Positions 1 through 5,971 of a stretch of DNA of 6,024 nucleotides are shown here, one piece after another (position 1 is the first letter of the stretch; each line of letters starts with the position of its first letter). This DNA comes from CAZBWE01 sp964495465 (GTDB taxonomy: Bacteria; Planctomycetota; Phycisphaerae; Sedimentisphaerales; Anaerobacaceae), in NCBI GenBank assembly GCA_964495465.1, contig CAZBWE010000116.1, positions 1 to 6,024 on the forward strand, in the 5' to 3' direction. The position numbers were made by a program, and so were the translations under genes. The notes below the pieces were generated by a model that made no database searches, was not told the origin of the DNA, and worked only from the letters and a program-made list of their open reading frames with translations.

Positions 1-18
1 ACAGGTGGCAGGGCTAAA

Positions 19-43
19 CCCTTCGACTTCGCTCAGTGCAGGC
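19..43. repeat. Possible dispersed repeat fragment (CCCTTCGACTTCGCTCAG type)
   Basis: The stretch CCCTTCGACTTCGCTCAG followed by TGCAGGC resembles a short intergenic repeat that I recall from many bacterial and metagenome-derived genomes, often mis-translated as PFDFAQ. Only one copy is in the window, so its repeat status comes from memory and not from the sequence itself. It lies about 80-100 bp past the stop codon of the giant gene. Confidence 0.4.
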
Positions 44-122
44 AACCCTCGGCGGTGCAGGGGACTAACAGATTCTCAAGGAAGATAACTAACAACGTTA
101 ATATATTGATTACAACAAAAAA

Positions 123-3100
123 TTACGTGCCGGGTGTTGGCGCTGCTCCCTGCCAGTTGTTCGGGTCATTGCCGTAAAATTGCGGGAATAATCTGTGCAG
201 TGATTCACCGCTGCCGTCCGGCCCGGCAGGCCAGGGGTCTTCGCCGGCCGGATGCGAGCCATCGCTGTAATTGACTCGGTCCACACGAATGTAATAGCGT
301 TCGTGTGTTGCCGGGTCCTCATCGCCCGGTTTCGAAAGCTGTATTTTCTCACCGCCGTTGTCTAACTTGCCATCGTCCCATTCGAATATCTGCACTCCGC
401 CTGGAACTGTGGGATAGCCCGCATCATTAAAGGCGTCAATATTTTTAACTAAGAGCAGATACTCTCCATCTTCCATTGTCGTACCGAGCGGAAAATCAAA
501 GGTAACGCCGCCGCTGTCGGTAAACCGCCAGGAGACATAGATGAGCTGTTCGGTATCATATTCCTGTAATGTAACAGTCGAGCCGCTCATATTAAGCAAT
601 TCCACGTATTCGGCCTCTCCCGCGGTATCGGTGGGATGATACATTATTTCGTTGATTACGATTGGACCGACCTTCGGATAGGCATTGGCAGAATCGGGCG
701 TGTTCTCGCTCATAGCTACGAAATTATACGTGCCTGTGCTCTTGAGATACCGGCCAAACGCTATACCGGTTTCGGATGCATCAAACTGCTCAATATCCAT
801 CTCACCCATCAACTGACCATCACGTCCTGCGTGGATATAGAGCGTTTCACCGTTCTCGCTGAGAGCAAAAGGTATAAGGCAGCCCGGGTCGTTCAGGTCG
901 CCGAAGTTCGGTTCTTCATAGAAAACGATGTAACCATAGGGTCCAATCGTCGTTCCTTCGGCAATCTCATATTTCATAAGATTGCTGTCGCTGTCACTAA
1001 GGAACCAGCCGCCTATGTTAATGGTTTCTCCCGTGGTGTTATGCAGCTCAATCCAGTCGGTTGCCTCGGCGTGTGAGTGGGCCAGAAGTTCGTTAATGAC
1101 AATGGTGCCTCTGTCTGGAATATCAGCGCTGTCATCCCAGCCGGGTGAGCCGCCGACATAAGCGCTCGTGCGCCAGCCGCTCTTACTGTCCCAACTGTTG
1201 GGGTCGGTGTTTTCAGCATCCCTTATGGTCAGAGAGAACCCTTCACCATCGGTAATATCGAACCAGCCGTCGCTATACTTGAAGTCGTGAATTGTCTGGC
1301 CGGCAGCATCTTCAAGGATTATTTTTTCACCGGCGTTGTCCAAACTTCCTGTGTATTCGCCGGCAATGGTATTCGTGTTGAAATTGGGCTCTGATGCATA
1401 TTGTGATTCAAGTGCATCATAATCTTTTACAACTAAAGCAAATTCGTCAGGGTCAAGTGTCCAGTCCGGGAATGTGAAAGAAATACCTTTTGTAAAACTG
1501 ACCAGATTCAGGTTGATTGTCGTTATCCCGATGTTTTTTAGCTCTATATATTCTTTGTCGGGGTCATTGGGGTCGTTCGTATCTTCCGGATGATACATAA
1601 TTTCAGTGATGCGCAGATTTTCTGCAACAGGCCCAATGGCATATACCGCCTCATTCAGGGCACTCCAGGTTGAGCCATCCTTCGCACGTGCCTTGACCTG
1701 AGTGCTCTTGCCAAACGTAATAGCTCCGATATATTCAATCGCAGTAGGAGACACTGCGCCGCCTTCACCGCCTGAGCCGGCTACCAGCTCGGCGCAGATA
1801 AGAAAATCTGAGCTCGTGGAACTATGATTCATTCCGTGAATGGCAAGCACATTGTCCCCGACATTTAAGTCCCCGAGATATGCGCTTATATCAATGCTTT
1901 CGTCCCAGCCGCCAGTACTGGCCTCGTGGGTATCGATGTCGGCGCTGGAGTTCCATTGCGGCGTGCCGGAAAAATTACGGCTTGCAACTAATGTGCCATT
2001 TAGATAAGCAACAAATGCGTCGTCATAGCGAACCTTCAGGGTCATATAATCAAAGCTTGCCAGGTCGCCTGATTCCACGGTGAATGGAATACGGATGTAG
2101 CAGGTGGTGTTTTTGCCCTGGCCGTACATATCATCTGTAACATCGAGACTAATGAGGCCTTCATAGCCGGATTTCGCCTCGTAACCGACACCTCCGGGAC
2201 TGCCGGTGCATAAATCCCACGATGAGTCGTCGAAATTGGGGTCTGTTCTCCAGGTGGTGCCGATGTCGCTATCTGGCACGAGGGCGCTCTTGTTAGCGTC
2301 TTCCGCCGCCAGTGTGGTTTCAGAACCCTGTGATGTTGTCGGTAAGCGCGGGTCACCGCCGTCCAGAGTGTACCATATAGTGCCGCTTGTCGCTGTTATT
2401 GAAAAGAGGTCACTGGTTGAAATATACCCGCCGTGCTGGTAAGAGCCGTTGATATAGAAGACCGGAGCATCAAGATAAGGGTACAAGCCGGCACTGCGCA
2501 ACTGGCTCAGAACGATGTTACGGCGTGCCGGGAAGTAGTTATTAATAAGGCGGTCTCGTTCTGTCACCCATTCGGCATCCCGCGTATAAGGCAAATAGGA
2601 CCTACGATAGTCGCCCCAGCGTGCAGACTCGCCCACAATGGCACGGTCAATATCCATTATGCGTGTCCAGTAGCGGTCAGCCGTATTTTGCTCGGTCAGA
2701 AGACCATCGTTGAAAAAGTGCTTGTGAGCGTGGTCGGCAAACAGCATGCGGAATTCTTTGTTTGCTTTAAGCAAAACAGTAAGATATGCAGGATTCTCAT
2801 ATCCATTGATATAAGCAGCGACATTAACCCGGTCAACGCTTTCACCCTCAAGGGACCACTCTACGTCCCAGGGTATGAATACAAATCCTGAACCCGGCTG
2901 GCGCTTACGTATGGCGTAAAAGTTTCTCGGAGCCGTATCGTTGCCTATCAGAACCGGCGCATCGCGGCTGCCCGTATGGAATATCATCAGCATATAATCA
3001 ATCATTGCGGGTATATCGACATATTCCTGAATAGCAGCGTATGCCTCCGGCGTTGACAGGTCGGCCTCTGCCAGCGTGAACAGCTCATCCCACGCCTGAA

Positions 3101-5729
3101 GATCTCCGGAAAGAAGCTCGATGACATTCTCACCGGTCCAGTACTGGGCGTCGGTCTTAAGAACATCATAGTCGCTTTTGCTGCCGCCGAGATGCTCGCT
3201 GGCAAAAGCATCGTCCGGGCGTTCGGTCAGAATATACATTCCCCAGTAAAGGCCGTTAACATAGACATGCACATGCCGGCCATAGCCCTGCAGCCGGCCC
3301 ATATCACGTATCGTATCATGTGCATACAGCTCACGCATATACTGGGCACGCTGAGTGTTACCTCCGCTGTCGCCCGTCCAGCTATAATTCCAGGTCGCAC
3401 GCAGGACTAACTGGTCAAAAACCTCAATATCACTGTCTTCGAAAAGAGGAAACTGGAGCTTTGTGGGACCATATTCACTTCTGAAGATTATTCGCAGAGA
3501 CTGTTTGGCGACGGGCTGAGTCCTTGCATAGCCGCCGTGAGCACGAAGGCCGGCGTTGGCCTGGATATATTCTCCTGTGCAGGGGTCTATGATTTCGATT
3601 GATGCCTCCCTCTCCCAAAGCTCACCCCGTTGAGAGGCGTTGGCGTAGAGGCCGGTTGCAGCTCCAAAAAAGTCATCATTGGGAATGACTACGCAAACTG
3701 ATGGAATGGCCTGGAGGTCGTCTTTGAATGTAGCTGAGTATGCAGGGTCATCGACTACGTCAGGGTCAACCTCGTAATCAACAACGAGTGGGCCCCAGTA
3801 GGTTGGAAATCCCGGCGGAGAAGCGGACTGTTCAGTTACATCATCGAGAGAGATATATGTTCGACTGACAACGCGGGAACTGAGCCATCCCGGTTTAACG
3901 GCTATGACTCTTAAGCAGGCGGTGGGGTCAATATGTATCGGGCTTCCGGTATATTGCAGACTGCTCTGTGTCGGCTTTGTAAAATCTGTTGTGTAGTAGA
4001 TGTTGGCGTCCGGAGTGTCACAGCCTATATAGACATCGAAACCGGTCTCGTAAAACCCCCCTTTAGAACTGAATTCCGGGTCGGCAACGACTCCCAGATA
4101 TCCCTGACAATTACACAATAGGGCCGTCGGACCATCGAAGAATCGCCAGTCCTGGCCGTTGTCCGGATATCGGCCGTAGGAAATATCTGTATATTGCTCA
4201 TCAAAGACAACCACATCAATCACAGAACTTCCGTCAGTATCGAATAATCCAACCTCTTCACCATCTTTATCAAGCTGAAAGTTTGTATGGTTGTTTCCCT
4301 CTGTCTCTTCCTCATCCGCCCAGAAAAGGATATAACCCTGCGGCTCAATAGTGGTGCCATCCGGGATACGCCACTTGTCGGGATTATCGAGATTATCCGT
4401 CAGATACATACCACCTAAATCAACAGATGCACTGCTGGCATTGTAAATTTCTATCCAGTCGTCATTATCGCCGTTCGGGTCCTGCAGATAATCCTTATTA
4501 TCAGCCATTAGCTCGTTGATGACTAACTTTGGGGCACTTCGGCGCCAGTTACTCGCAAATTTTGCATAATCGGCGTTATCCACGCCTATACCTTCCTGAC
4601 CGCCAACATCAATAAGATTGGCAGGGCTGCTTTCATCAGCCAGCCAGTCGTTTGCCATTAACTGTAAATCGTAAAAATCAACTTCATAATCGCCGTTTAT
4701 GTCACCGACTGGAGACCTGTCGAGCGCCAGTGCGCAGGTGGTAAAATTCCAGACTATCCCCTCATAAATACTCGTGCCGTAATGCGTATCAACCCGCCAA
4801 TAATAGGTTGTGTCGTCATTAAGTATCGGGCTGCAGGCATTTCCGTCAGAGACCTCTATAATCTGCGCGTCAATAAAATAATGGCTATCGCTTACATATA
4901 CCGTATAACCGTCGGGAGGATTTATTGGTTCTGTCCAGCTAAGCTGCGTGGAGGACCGGACACCTGCAGTATTATTCGGGGGATTCGGATTAGTTGCTAT
5001 GTATGAAGCAGATGCCAAATCAGGCCCGAGTGTATAATTTGTATAAATTGTGTCGCTATCCAAAGCGTTGTTGTAAATTCGAAACTCGTCAATAGAGCCA
5101 TTAAGATAAGGATCGGCGTTATACAACGATTTGCCTAAATAACTATAGACATTATCAACCGCTGAAAGAGGGATGGATACGCCAATAGAACCCGTAGGCT
5201 CTCCGTTAAAATAAATGCTCATTGTATCATTGTCACCATCATAAACACACGCTATGTAAACAGGCGTGTTGTAAAGGATAAGGGTGTAATTGATAATCTC
5301 CTCATTGCTGTTTCCCGGGTCGTCGTCGGAAATCACGAAACGCGATGTATTAGAGCCGCTTTGAGGAGTAAAAAAGATGTAATATCGCCCGTTACTGGCA
5401 TTAATGTCGCCGAAATCGAATACCCTGACCCACGCTCCATTATTGGAGTAATTGAACCAGAATTCGAAAGTAACGCTTGTAAAGCCGGTTATCAGGTCGC
5501 TGGGCAGATTAACATAATCACCATTTCCGTCGAGCTGCACAGCATTTGAGATTATTTCCGCATCCCCCACCAAGGTGCCGTTCTGGCCGCCAACAGAGTC
5601 AACAGCACCTGAATCGCCGTTAGTAAAACTATAGCGATGGACAAGGTCTGCGTGGCATATAGAGCCAAAAAATATAAAAAATATCAGTGAGAGGGCTAAC
5701 TTCCTCACAGCATTAAACCCCCAAAGCAT
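123..5729 (-). CDS. Giant secreted CotH-kinase / lamin-tail-domain multidomain protein (1868 aa)
   Basis: The reading frame is intact from ATG to TAA. Domains by residue: signal peptide 1-27; LamG-like lectin 28-235; FN3-like 245-332; dockerin-like 338-398; LTD-1 401-537; chitobiase-C-terminal-like 549-626; CotH kinase 676-1085; a second chitobiase-C-terminal-like domain in two halves (1087-1130 and 1328-1366) around a jelly-roll insert (1140-1317); LTD-2 1369-1530; LTD-3 1541-1680; LTD-4 1687-1866. Known of the families: CotH proteins are atypical protein kinases first characterised on spore coats; LTD, LamG, FN3 and dockerin modules are extracellular adhesion or assembly modules. Inference: an exported, probably surface or matrix protein that binds glycans or proteins and may phosphorylate extracellular partners; the substrate is unknown. 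There is no C-terminal membrane anchor or PEP-CTERM-like tail; the protein ends in GAAPTPGT. The ATG at 5729 has only a weak purine-rich stretch upstream (AAAAAAGATG); a GTG at codon 8 (5706..5708) is an alternative start that still keeps the signal peptide. Its own promoter is proposed at 5895..5923, and a paralogue lies immediately upstream. Confidence 0.93.
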   Translation of the reverse strand: MLWGFNAVRKLALSLIFFIFFGSICHADLVHRYSFTNGDSGAVDSVGGQNGTLVGDAEIISNAVQLDGNGDYVNLPSDLITGFTSVTFEFWFNYSNNGAWVRVFDFGDINASNGRYYIFFTPQSGSNTSRFVISDDDPGNSNEEIINYTLILYNTPVYIACVYDGDNDTMSIYFNGEPTGSIGVSIPLSAVDNVYSYLGKSLYNADPYLNGSIDEFRIYNNALDSDTIYTNYTLGPDLASASYIATNPNPPNNTAGVRSSTQLSWTEPINPPDGYTVYVSDSHYFIDAQIIEVSDGNACSPILNDDTTYYWRVDTHYGTSIYEGIVWNFTTCALALDRSPVGDINGDYEVDFYDLQLMANDWLADESSPANLIDVGGQEGIGVDNADYAKFASNWRRSAPKLVINELMADNKDYLQDPNGDNDDWIEIYNASSASVDLGGMYLTDNLDNPDKWRIPDGTTIEPQGYILFWADEEETEGNNHTNFQLDKDGEEVGLFDTDGSSVIDVVVFDEQYTDISYGRYPDNGQDWRFFDGPTALLCNCQGYLGVVADPEFSSKGGFYETGFDVYIGCDTPDANIYYTTDFTKPTQSSLQYTGSPIHIDPTACLRVIAVKPGWLSSRVVSRTYISLDDVTEQSASPPGFPTYWGPLVVDYEVDPDVVDDPAYSATFKDDLQAIPSVCVVIPNDDFFGAATGLYANASQRGELWEREASIEIIDPCTGEYIQANAGLRAHGGYARTQPVAKQSLRIIFRSEYGPTKLQFPLFEDSDIEVFDQLVLRATWNYSWTGDSGGNTQRAQYMRELYAHDTIRDMGRLQGYGRHVHVYVNGLYWGMYILTERPDDAFASEHLGGSKSDYDVLKTDAQYWTGENVIELLSGDLQAWDELFTLAEADLSTPEAYAAIQEYVDIPAMIDYMLMIFHTGSRDAPVLIGNDTAPRNFYAIRKRQPGSGFVFIPWDVEWSLEGESVDRVNVAAYINGYENPAYLTVLLKANKEFRMLFADHAHKHFFNDGLLTEQNTADRYWTRIMDIDRAIVGESARWGDYRRSYLPYTRDAEWVTERDRLINNYFPARRNIVLSQLRSAGLYPYLDAPVFYINGSYQHGGYISTSDLFSITATSGTIWYTLDGGDPRLPTTSQGSETTLAAEDANKSALVPDSDIGTTWRTDPNFDDSSWDLCTGSPGGVGYEAKSGYEGLISLDVTDDMYGQGKNTTCYIRIPFTVESGDLASFDYMTLKVRYDDAFVAYLNGTLVASRNFSGTPQWNSSADIDTHEASTGGWDESIDISAYLGDLNVGDNVLAIHGMNHSSTSSDFLICAELVAGSGGEGGAVSPTAIEYIGAITFGKSTQVKARAKDGSTWSALNEAVYAIGPVAENLRITEIMYHPEDTNDPNDPDKEYIELKNIGITTINLNLVSFTKGISFTFPDWTLDPDEFALVVKDYDALESQYASEPNFNTNTIAGEYTGSLDNAGEKIILEDAAGQTIHDFKYSDGWFDITDGEGFSLTIRDAENTDPNSWDSKSGWRTSAYVGGSPGWDDSADIPDRGTIVINELLAHSHAEATDWIELHNTTGETINIGGWFLSDSDSNLMKYEIAEGTTIGPYGYIVFYEEPNFGDLNDPGCLIPFALSENGETLYIHAGRDGQLMGEMDIEQFDASETGIAFGRYLKSTGTYNFVAMSENTPDSANAYPKVGPIVINEIMYHPTDTAGEAEYVELLNMSGSTVTLQEYDTEQLIYVSWRFTDSGGVTFDFPLGTTMEDGEYLLLVKNIDAFNDAGYPTVPGGVQIFEWDDGKLDNGGEKIQLSKPGDEDPATHERYYIRVDRVNYSDGSHPAGEDPWPAGPDGSGESLHRLFPQFYGNDPNNWQGAAPTPGT
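132..671 (-). other. Lamin-tail-like domain LTD-4 (residues 1687-1866), C-terminal
   Basis: Signature strands are PIVINEIMYHPTD, AEYVELLNMSG, VTFDFPLGTTMEDGEYLLL, KLDNGGEKIQLSKPG and the end GSGESLHRLFPQFYGNDP. The last 16 residues recur at the end of the upstream gene. At DNA level its EIMYHP-encoding stretch (634..650) matches that of LTD-2 (1588..1604) at 16 of 17 bases. Confidence 0.88.
690..1109 (-). other. Lamin-tail-like domain LTD-3 (residues 1541-1680)
   Basis: Signature strands are TIVINELLAHSH, TDWIELHNTTGE, WFLSDSDSNLMKYEI, GTTIGPYGYIVFYEE, FALSENGETLYIHAG and the end IAFGRYLKSTGTYNF. It resembles LTD-1 more than its immediate neighbours. Confidence 0.87.
1140..1625 (-). other. 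Lamin-tail-like domain LTD-2 (residues 1369-1530)
   Basis: Signature strands are LRITEIMYHPED, KEYIELKNIG, ISFTFPDWTLDPDEFALVV, GSLDNAGEKIILEDAAG and the end EGFSLTIRDAENTDPNSWDS...GSPGW. It has the EIMYHP...EYIEL wording of LTD-4. Confidence 0.87.
1632..2471 (-). other. Second chitobiase C-terminal-like domain, split by an inserted jelly-roll domain (residues 1087-1366)
   Basis: Residues 1087-1130 give the first half of the domain (PVFYINGSYQHGGYISTSD...GTIWYTLDGGDPRLPTT). Residues 1328-1366 give the second half (PTAIEYIGAITFGKSTQVKARA...WSALNEAVYAIG). Between them, residues 1140-1317 (1779..2312) form a separate module: TTWRTDPNFDDSSWDL, GGVGYEAKSGYEGLI, YIRIPFTVESGD, LKVRYDDAFVAYLNGTLVAS, and GDNVLAIHGMNHSSTSSDF. 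That module resembles the galactose-binding/jelly-roll type of carbohydrate-binding fold. It is flanked by a Gly/Ser linker (GSGGEGGA). The reading frame is continuous, so this is a domain insertion and not an assembly error. Confidence 0.75.
2475..3704 (-). other. CotH-type kinase domain (residues 676-1085)
   Basis: Family landmarks visible in order: IPSVCVVIPNDDFFG at the entry strand; GLRAHGGYAR (727-736) with K742 and R746 soon after (K-Q-S-L-R), the region expected to hold the nucleotide-binding lysine; YVNGLYWGMYILTERPDD (823-840), with E836 in the conserved LTE position; the DYMLMIFHTGSRDAP segment with D923, the likely catalytic Asp; NFYAIR (936-941); and FIPWDVEWSL (951-960), with D955 and E957 at the metal-binding position. 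A helical C-terminal part follows (961-1085). Known of the family: CotH is an atypical protein kinase that phosphorylates secreted or coat proteins. The residue roles are assigned by analogy. The domain looks intact, so activity is plausible, although the second acidic residue is Glu instead of the usual Asp. Confidence 0.88.
3852..4085 (-). other. Chitobiase C-terminal-like (Fn3-associated) domain, uninterrupted copy (residues 549-626)
   Basis: The order of strands is ADPEFSSKGGFY, FDVYIGCDTPDANIYYTTD, then a proline turn (FTKPTQSS), QYTGSPIHI, LRVIAVKPGW and SSRVVSRTY. This is the usual pattern of the beta-sandwich found at the C terminus of chitobiases and next to many CotH domains. It lies between LTD-1 and the kinase domain and serves as the reference for recognising the split second copy. 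Confidence 0.78.
4119..4529 (-). other. Lamin-tail-like domain LTD-1 (residues 401-537)
   Basis: Signature strands are LVINELMADN, DDWIEIYNASS, YLTDNLDNPDKW, the turn GTTIEPQGYILFWAD, NFQLDKDGEEVGLFD and the end ISYGRYPDNGQDW. It shares the INEL...DWIE wording with LTD-3. LTDs are immunoglobulin-like beta sandwiches found in bacterial surface proteins, nucleases and nuclear lamins. Confidence 0.86.
4536..4718 (-). other. Dockerin type I-like module, second calcium loop degenerate (residues 338-398)
   Basis: The first half, GDINGDYEVDFYDLQL, has a complete EF-hand-like calcium loop: D343, N345, D347, E349, D351 and D354 fall at positions 1, 3, 5, 7, 9 and 12, followed by the helix LQLMANDWL. 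The second half keeps the helix (DYAKFASNW) and D384 and D387, but the earlier ligand positions align to G376, Q378 and G380, so that loop is probably not functional. Dockerins pair with cohesins in cellulosomes. In planctomycetes such modules are frequent without a known scaffoldin, so the partner is unknown. Confidence 0.8.
4734..4997 (-). other. Fibronectin type III-like domain (residues 245-332)
   Basis: It begins with a proline-rich strand (ATNPNPPNNTAG), then TQLSWTEP, YTVYVS and the late strand YYWRVDTHYG...GIVWNFTT. This pattern is common in exported planctomycete proteins, where the domain acts as a spacer or binding module between the lectin and dockerin-like parts. Confidence 0.75.
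5025..5648 (-). other. LamG/concanavalin-like lectin domain (residues 28-235)
   Basis: The domain opens with LVHRYSFTNG and has the typical DSVGGQNGTLVGDA and VQLDGNGDYVNLP strands. It closes with YLNGSIDEFRIYNNAL, the usual last strands of a LamG_3-type jelly roll. Such domains commonly bind glycans or proteins at the cell surface. The ligand here cannot be told from sequence. Confidence 0.85.
5649..5729 (-). other. Sec-type signal peptide (residues 1-27)
   Basis: A basic n-region (R9, K10) is followed by a hydrophobic core LALSLIFFIFFGSI and a small-residue cleavage site C-H-A before D28, which suits signal peptidase I. C26 is preceded by Ile rather than Gly/Ala/Ser, so it does not make a lipobox. 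The core is retained whether translation starts at the ATG (5729) or at the in-frame GTG (5708). Confidence 0.88.
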
Positions 5730-5754
5730 AAATTTTCATCTTTTTTGAGCTGAC

Positions 5755-5782
5755 CAACTTTTAAATCTAATGTGAAAAGTTG
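5755..5782 (-). repeat. Perfect 8-bp inverted repeat in the leader
   Basis: CAACTTTT (5755..5762) and AAAAGTTG (5775..5782) are perfect inverted copies separated by 12 bases. The repeat is centred about 40 bases upstream of the start codon. In RNA it would form a hairpin; in DNA it could be an operator. It is AT-rich, so the structure would be modest in strength. Confidence 0.5.
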
Positions 5783-5786
5783 AAAA

Positions 5787-5800
5787 CAGCATTTTTGCTG
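5787..5800 (-). repeat. Short hairpin followed by a U run in the leader
   Basis: On the minus strand CAGCA-AAAA-TGCTG is followed directly by TTTTC, a small terminator-like or attenuator-like structure. The stem is only 5 bp, so it is weak as a terminator. It lies 4 bases before the 8-bp inverted repeat. Confidence 0.35.
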
Positions 5801-5894
5801 GTATTTGAGCAAATCGGGCATTATATAATCGTTGTAACATCGTGCTTTAGAAGAGCTTATGTAAAAGAACAAACCAAGACAGCCAATCTTATTT

Positions 5895-5923
5895 ATTTTA
5901 ACATATCTAAATAGAAAAGTCAA
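5895..5923 (-). promoter_or_regulatory. Candidate sigma70-type promoter for the giant gene
   Basis: Read on the minus strand, TTGACT (5918..5923) lies 17 bases before TAAAAT (5895..5900): 5 of 6 matches to each consensus box with the ideal spacing. Transcription would begin near 5888, giving a leader of about 160 nt before the ATG. It sits about 50 bp past the stop codon of the upstream gene, so the giant gene may be transcribed independently. The region is AT-rich, so chance matches are possible. Confidence 0.55.
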
Positions 5924-5971
5924 TGCTGAGCTTTCAGTGTTTTGGTGCTGTTATACCTACTGATTGCGAAT

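Noticed and set aside
123..200. C-terminal sorting signal of PEP-CTERM or LPXTG type on the main protein
   Set aside because: The C terminus (GNDPNNWQGAAPTPGT) has no hydrophobic segment followed by basic residues and no LPXTG motif; it is the end of an LTD domain.
2433..2891. A 152-codon plus-strand frame opposite the kinase region
   Set aside because: It is fully antisense to a well-supported coding frame, has no recognisable domain and is explained by codon bias on the opposite strand. The same applies to the 146-codon frame at 636..1076.
5649..5729. Lipoprotein signal (C26 near the end of the hydrophobic core)
   Set aside because: The residue before the cysteine is Ile (G-S-I-C), which does not fit a lipobox; A27/D28 is a good signal peptidase I site instead.
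5820..5829. Palindrome ATTATATAAT containing a perfect TATAAT box on both strands
   Set aside because: No acceptable -35 box lies 16-18 bases upstream on the minus strand (AAAGCA at 17), so the TTGACT-17-TAAAAT pair at 5895..5923 is preferred. It may still be a secondary promoter.
5705..5923. A 72-codon minus-strand reading frame in the leader, beginning with TTG
   Set aside because: It overlaps the proposed promoter and the start of the giant gene, has no ribosome-binding site at the TTG or at its internal ATG (5821), and its composition is that of translated AT-rich spacer.
5924..5971. Terminator for the upstream gene (CTGA-AAGC-TCAG hairpin on the minus strand)
   Set aside because: The stem is only 4 bp and is not followed by a clean U run, so it cannot be supported as a terminator.
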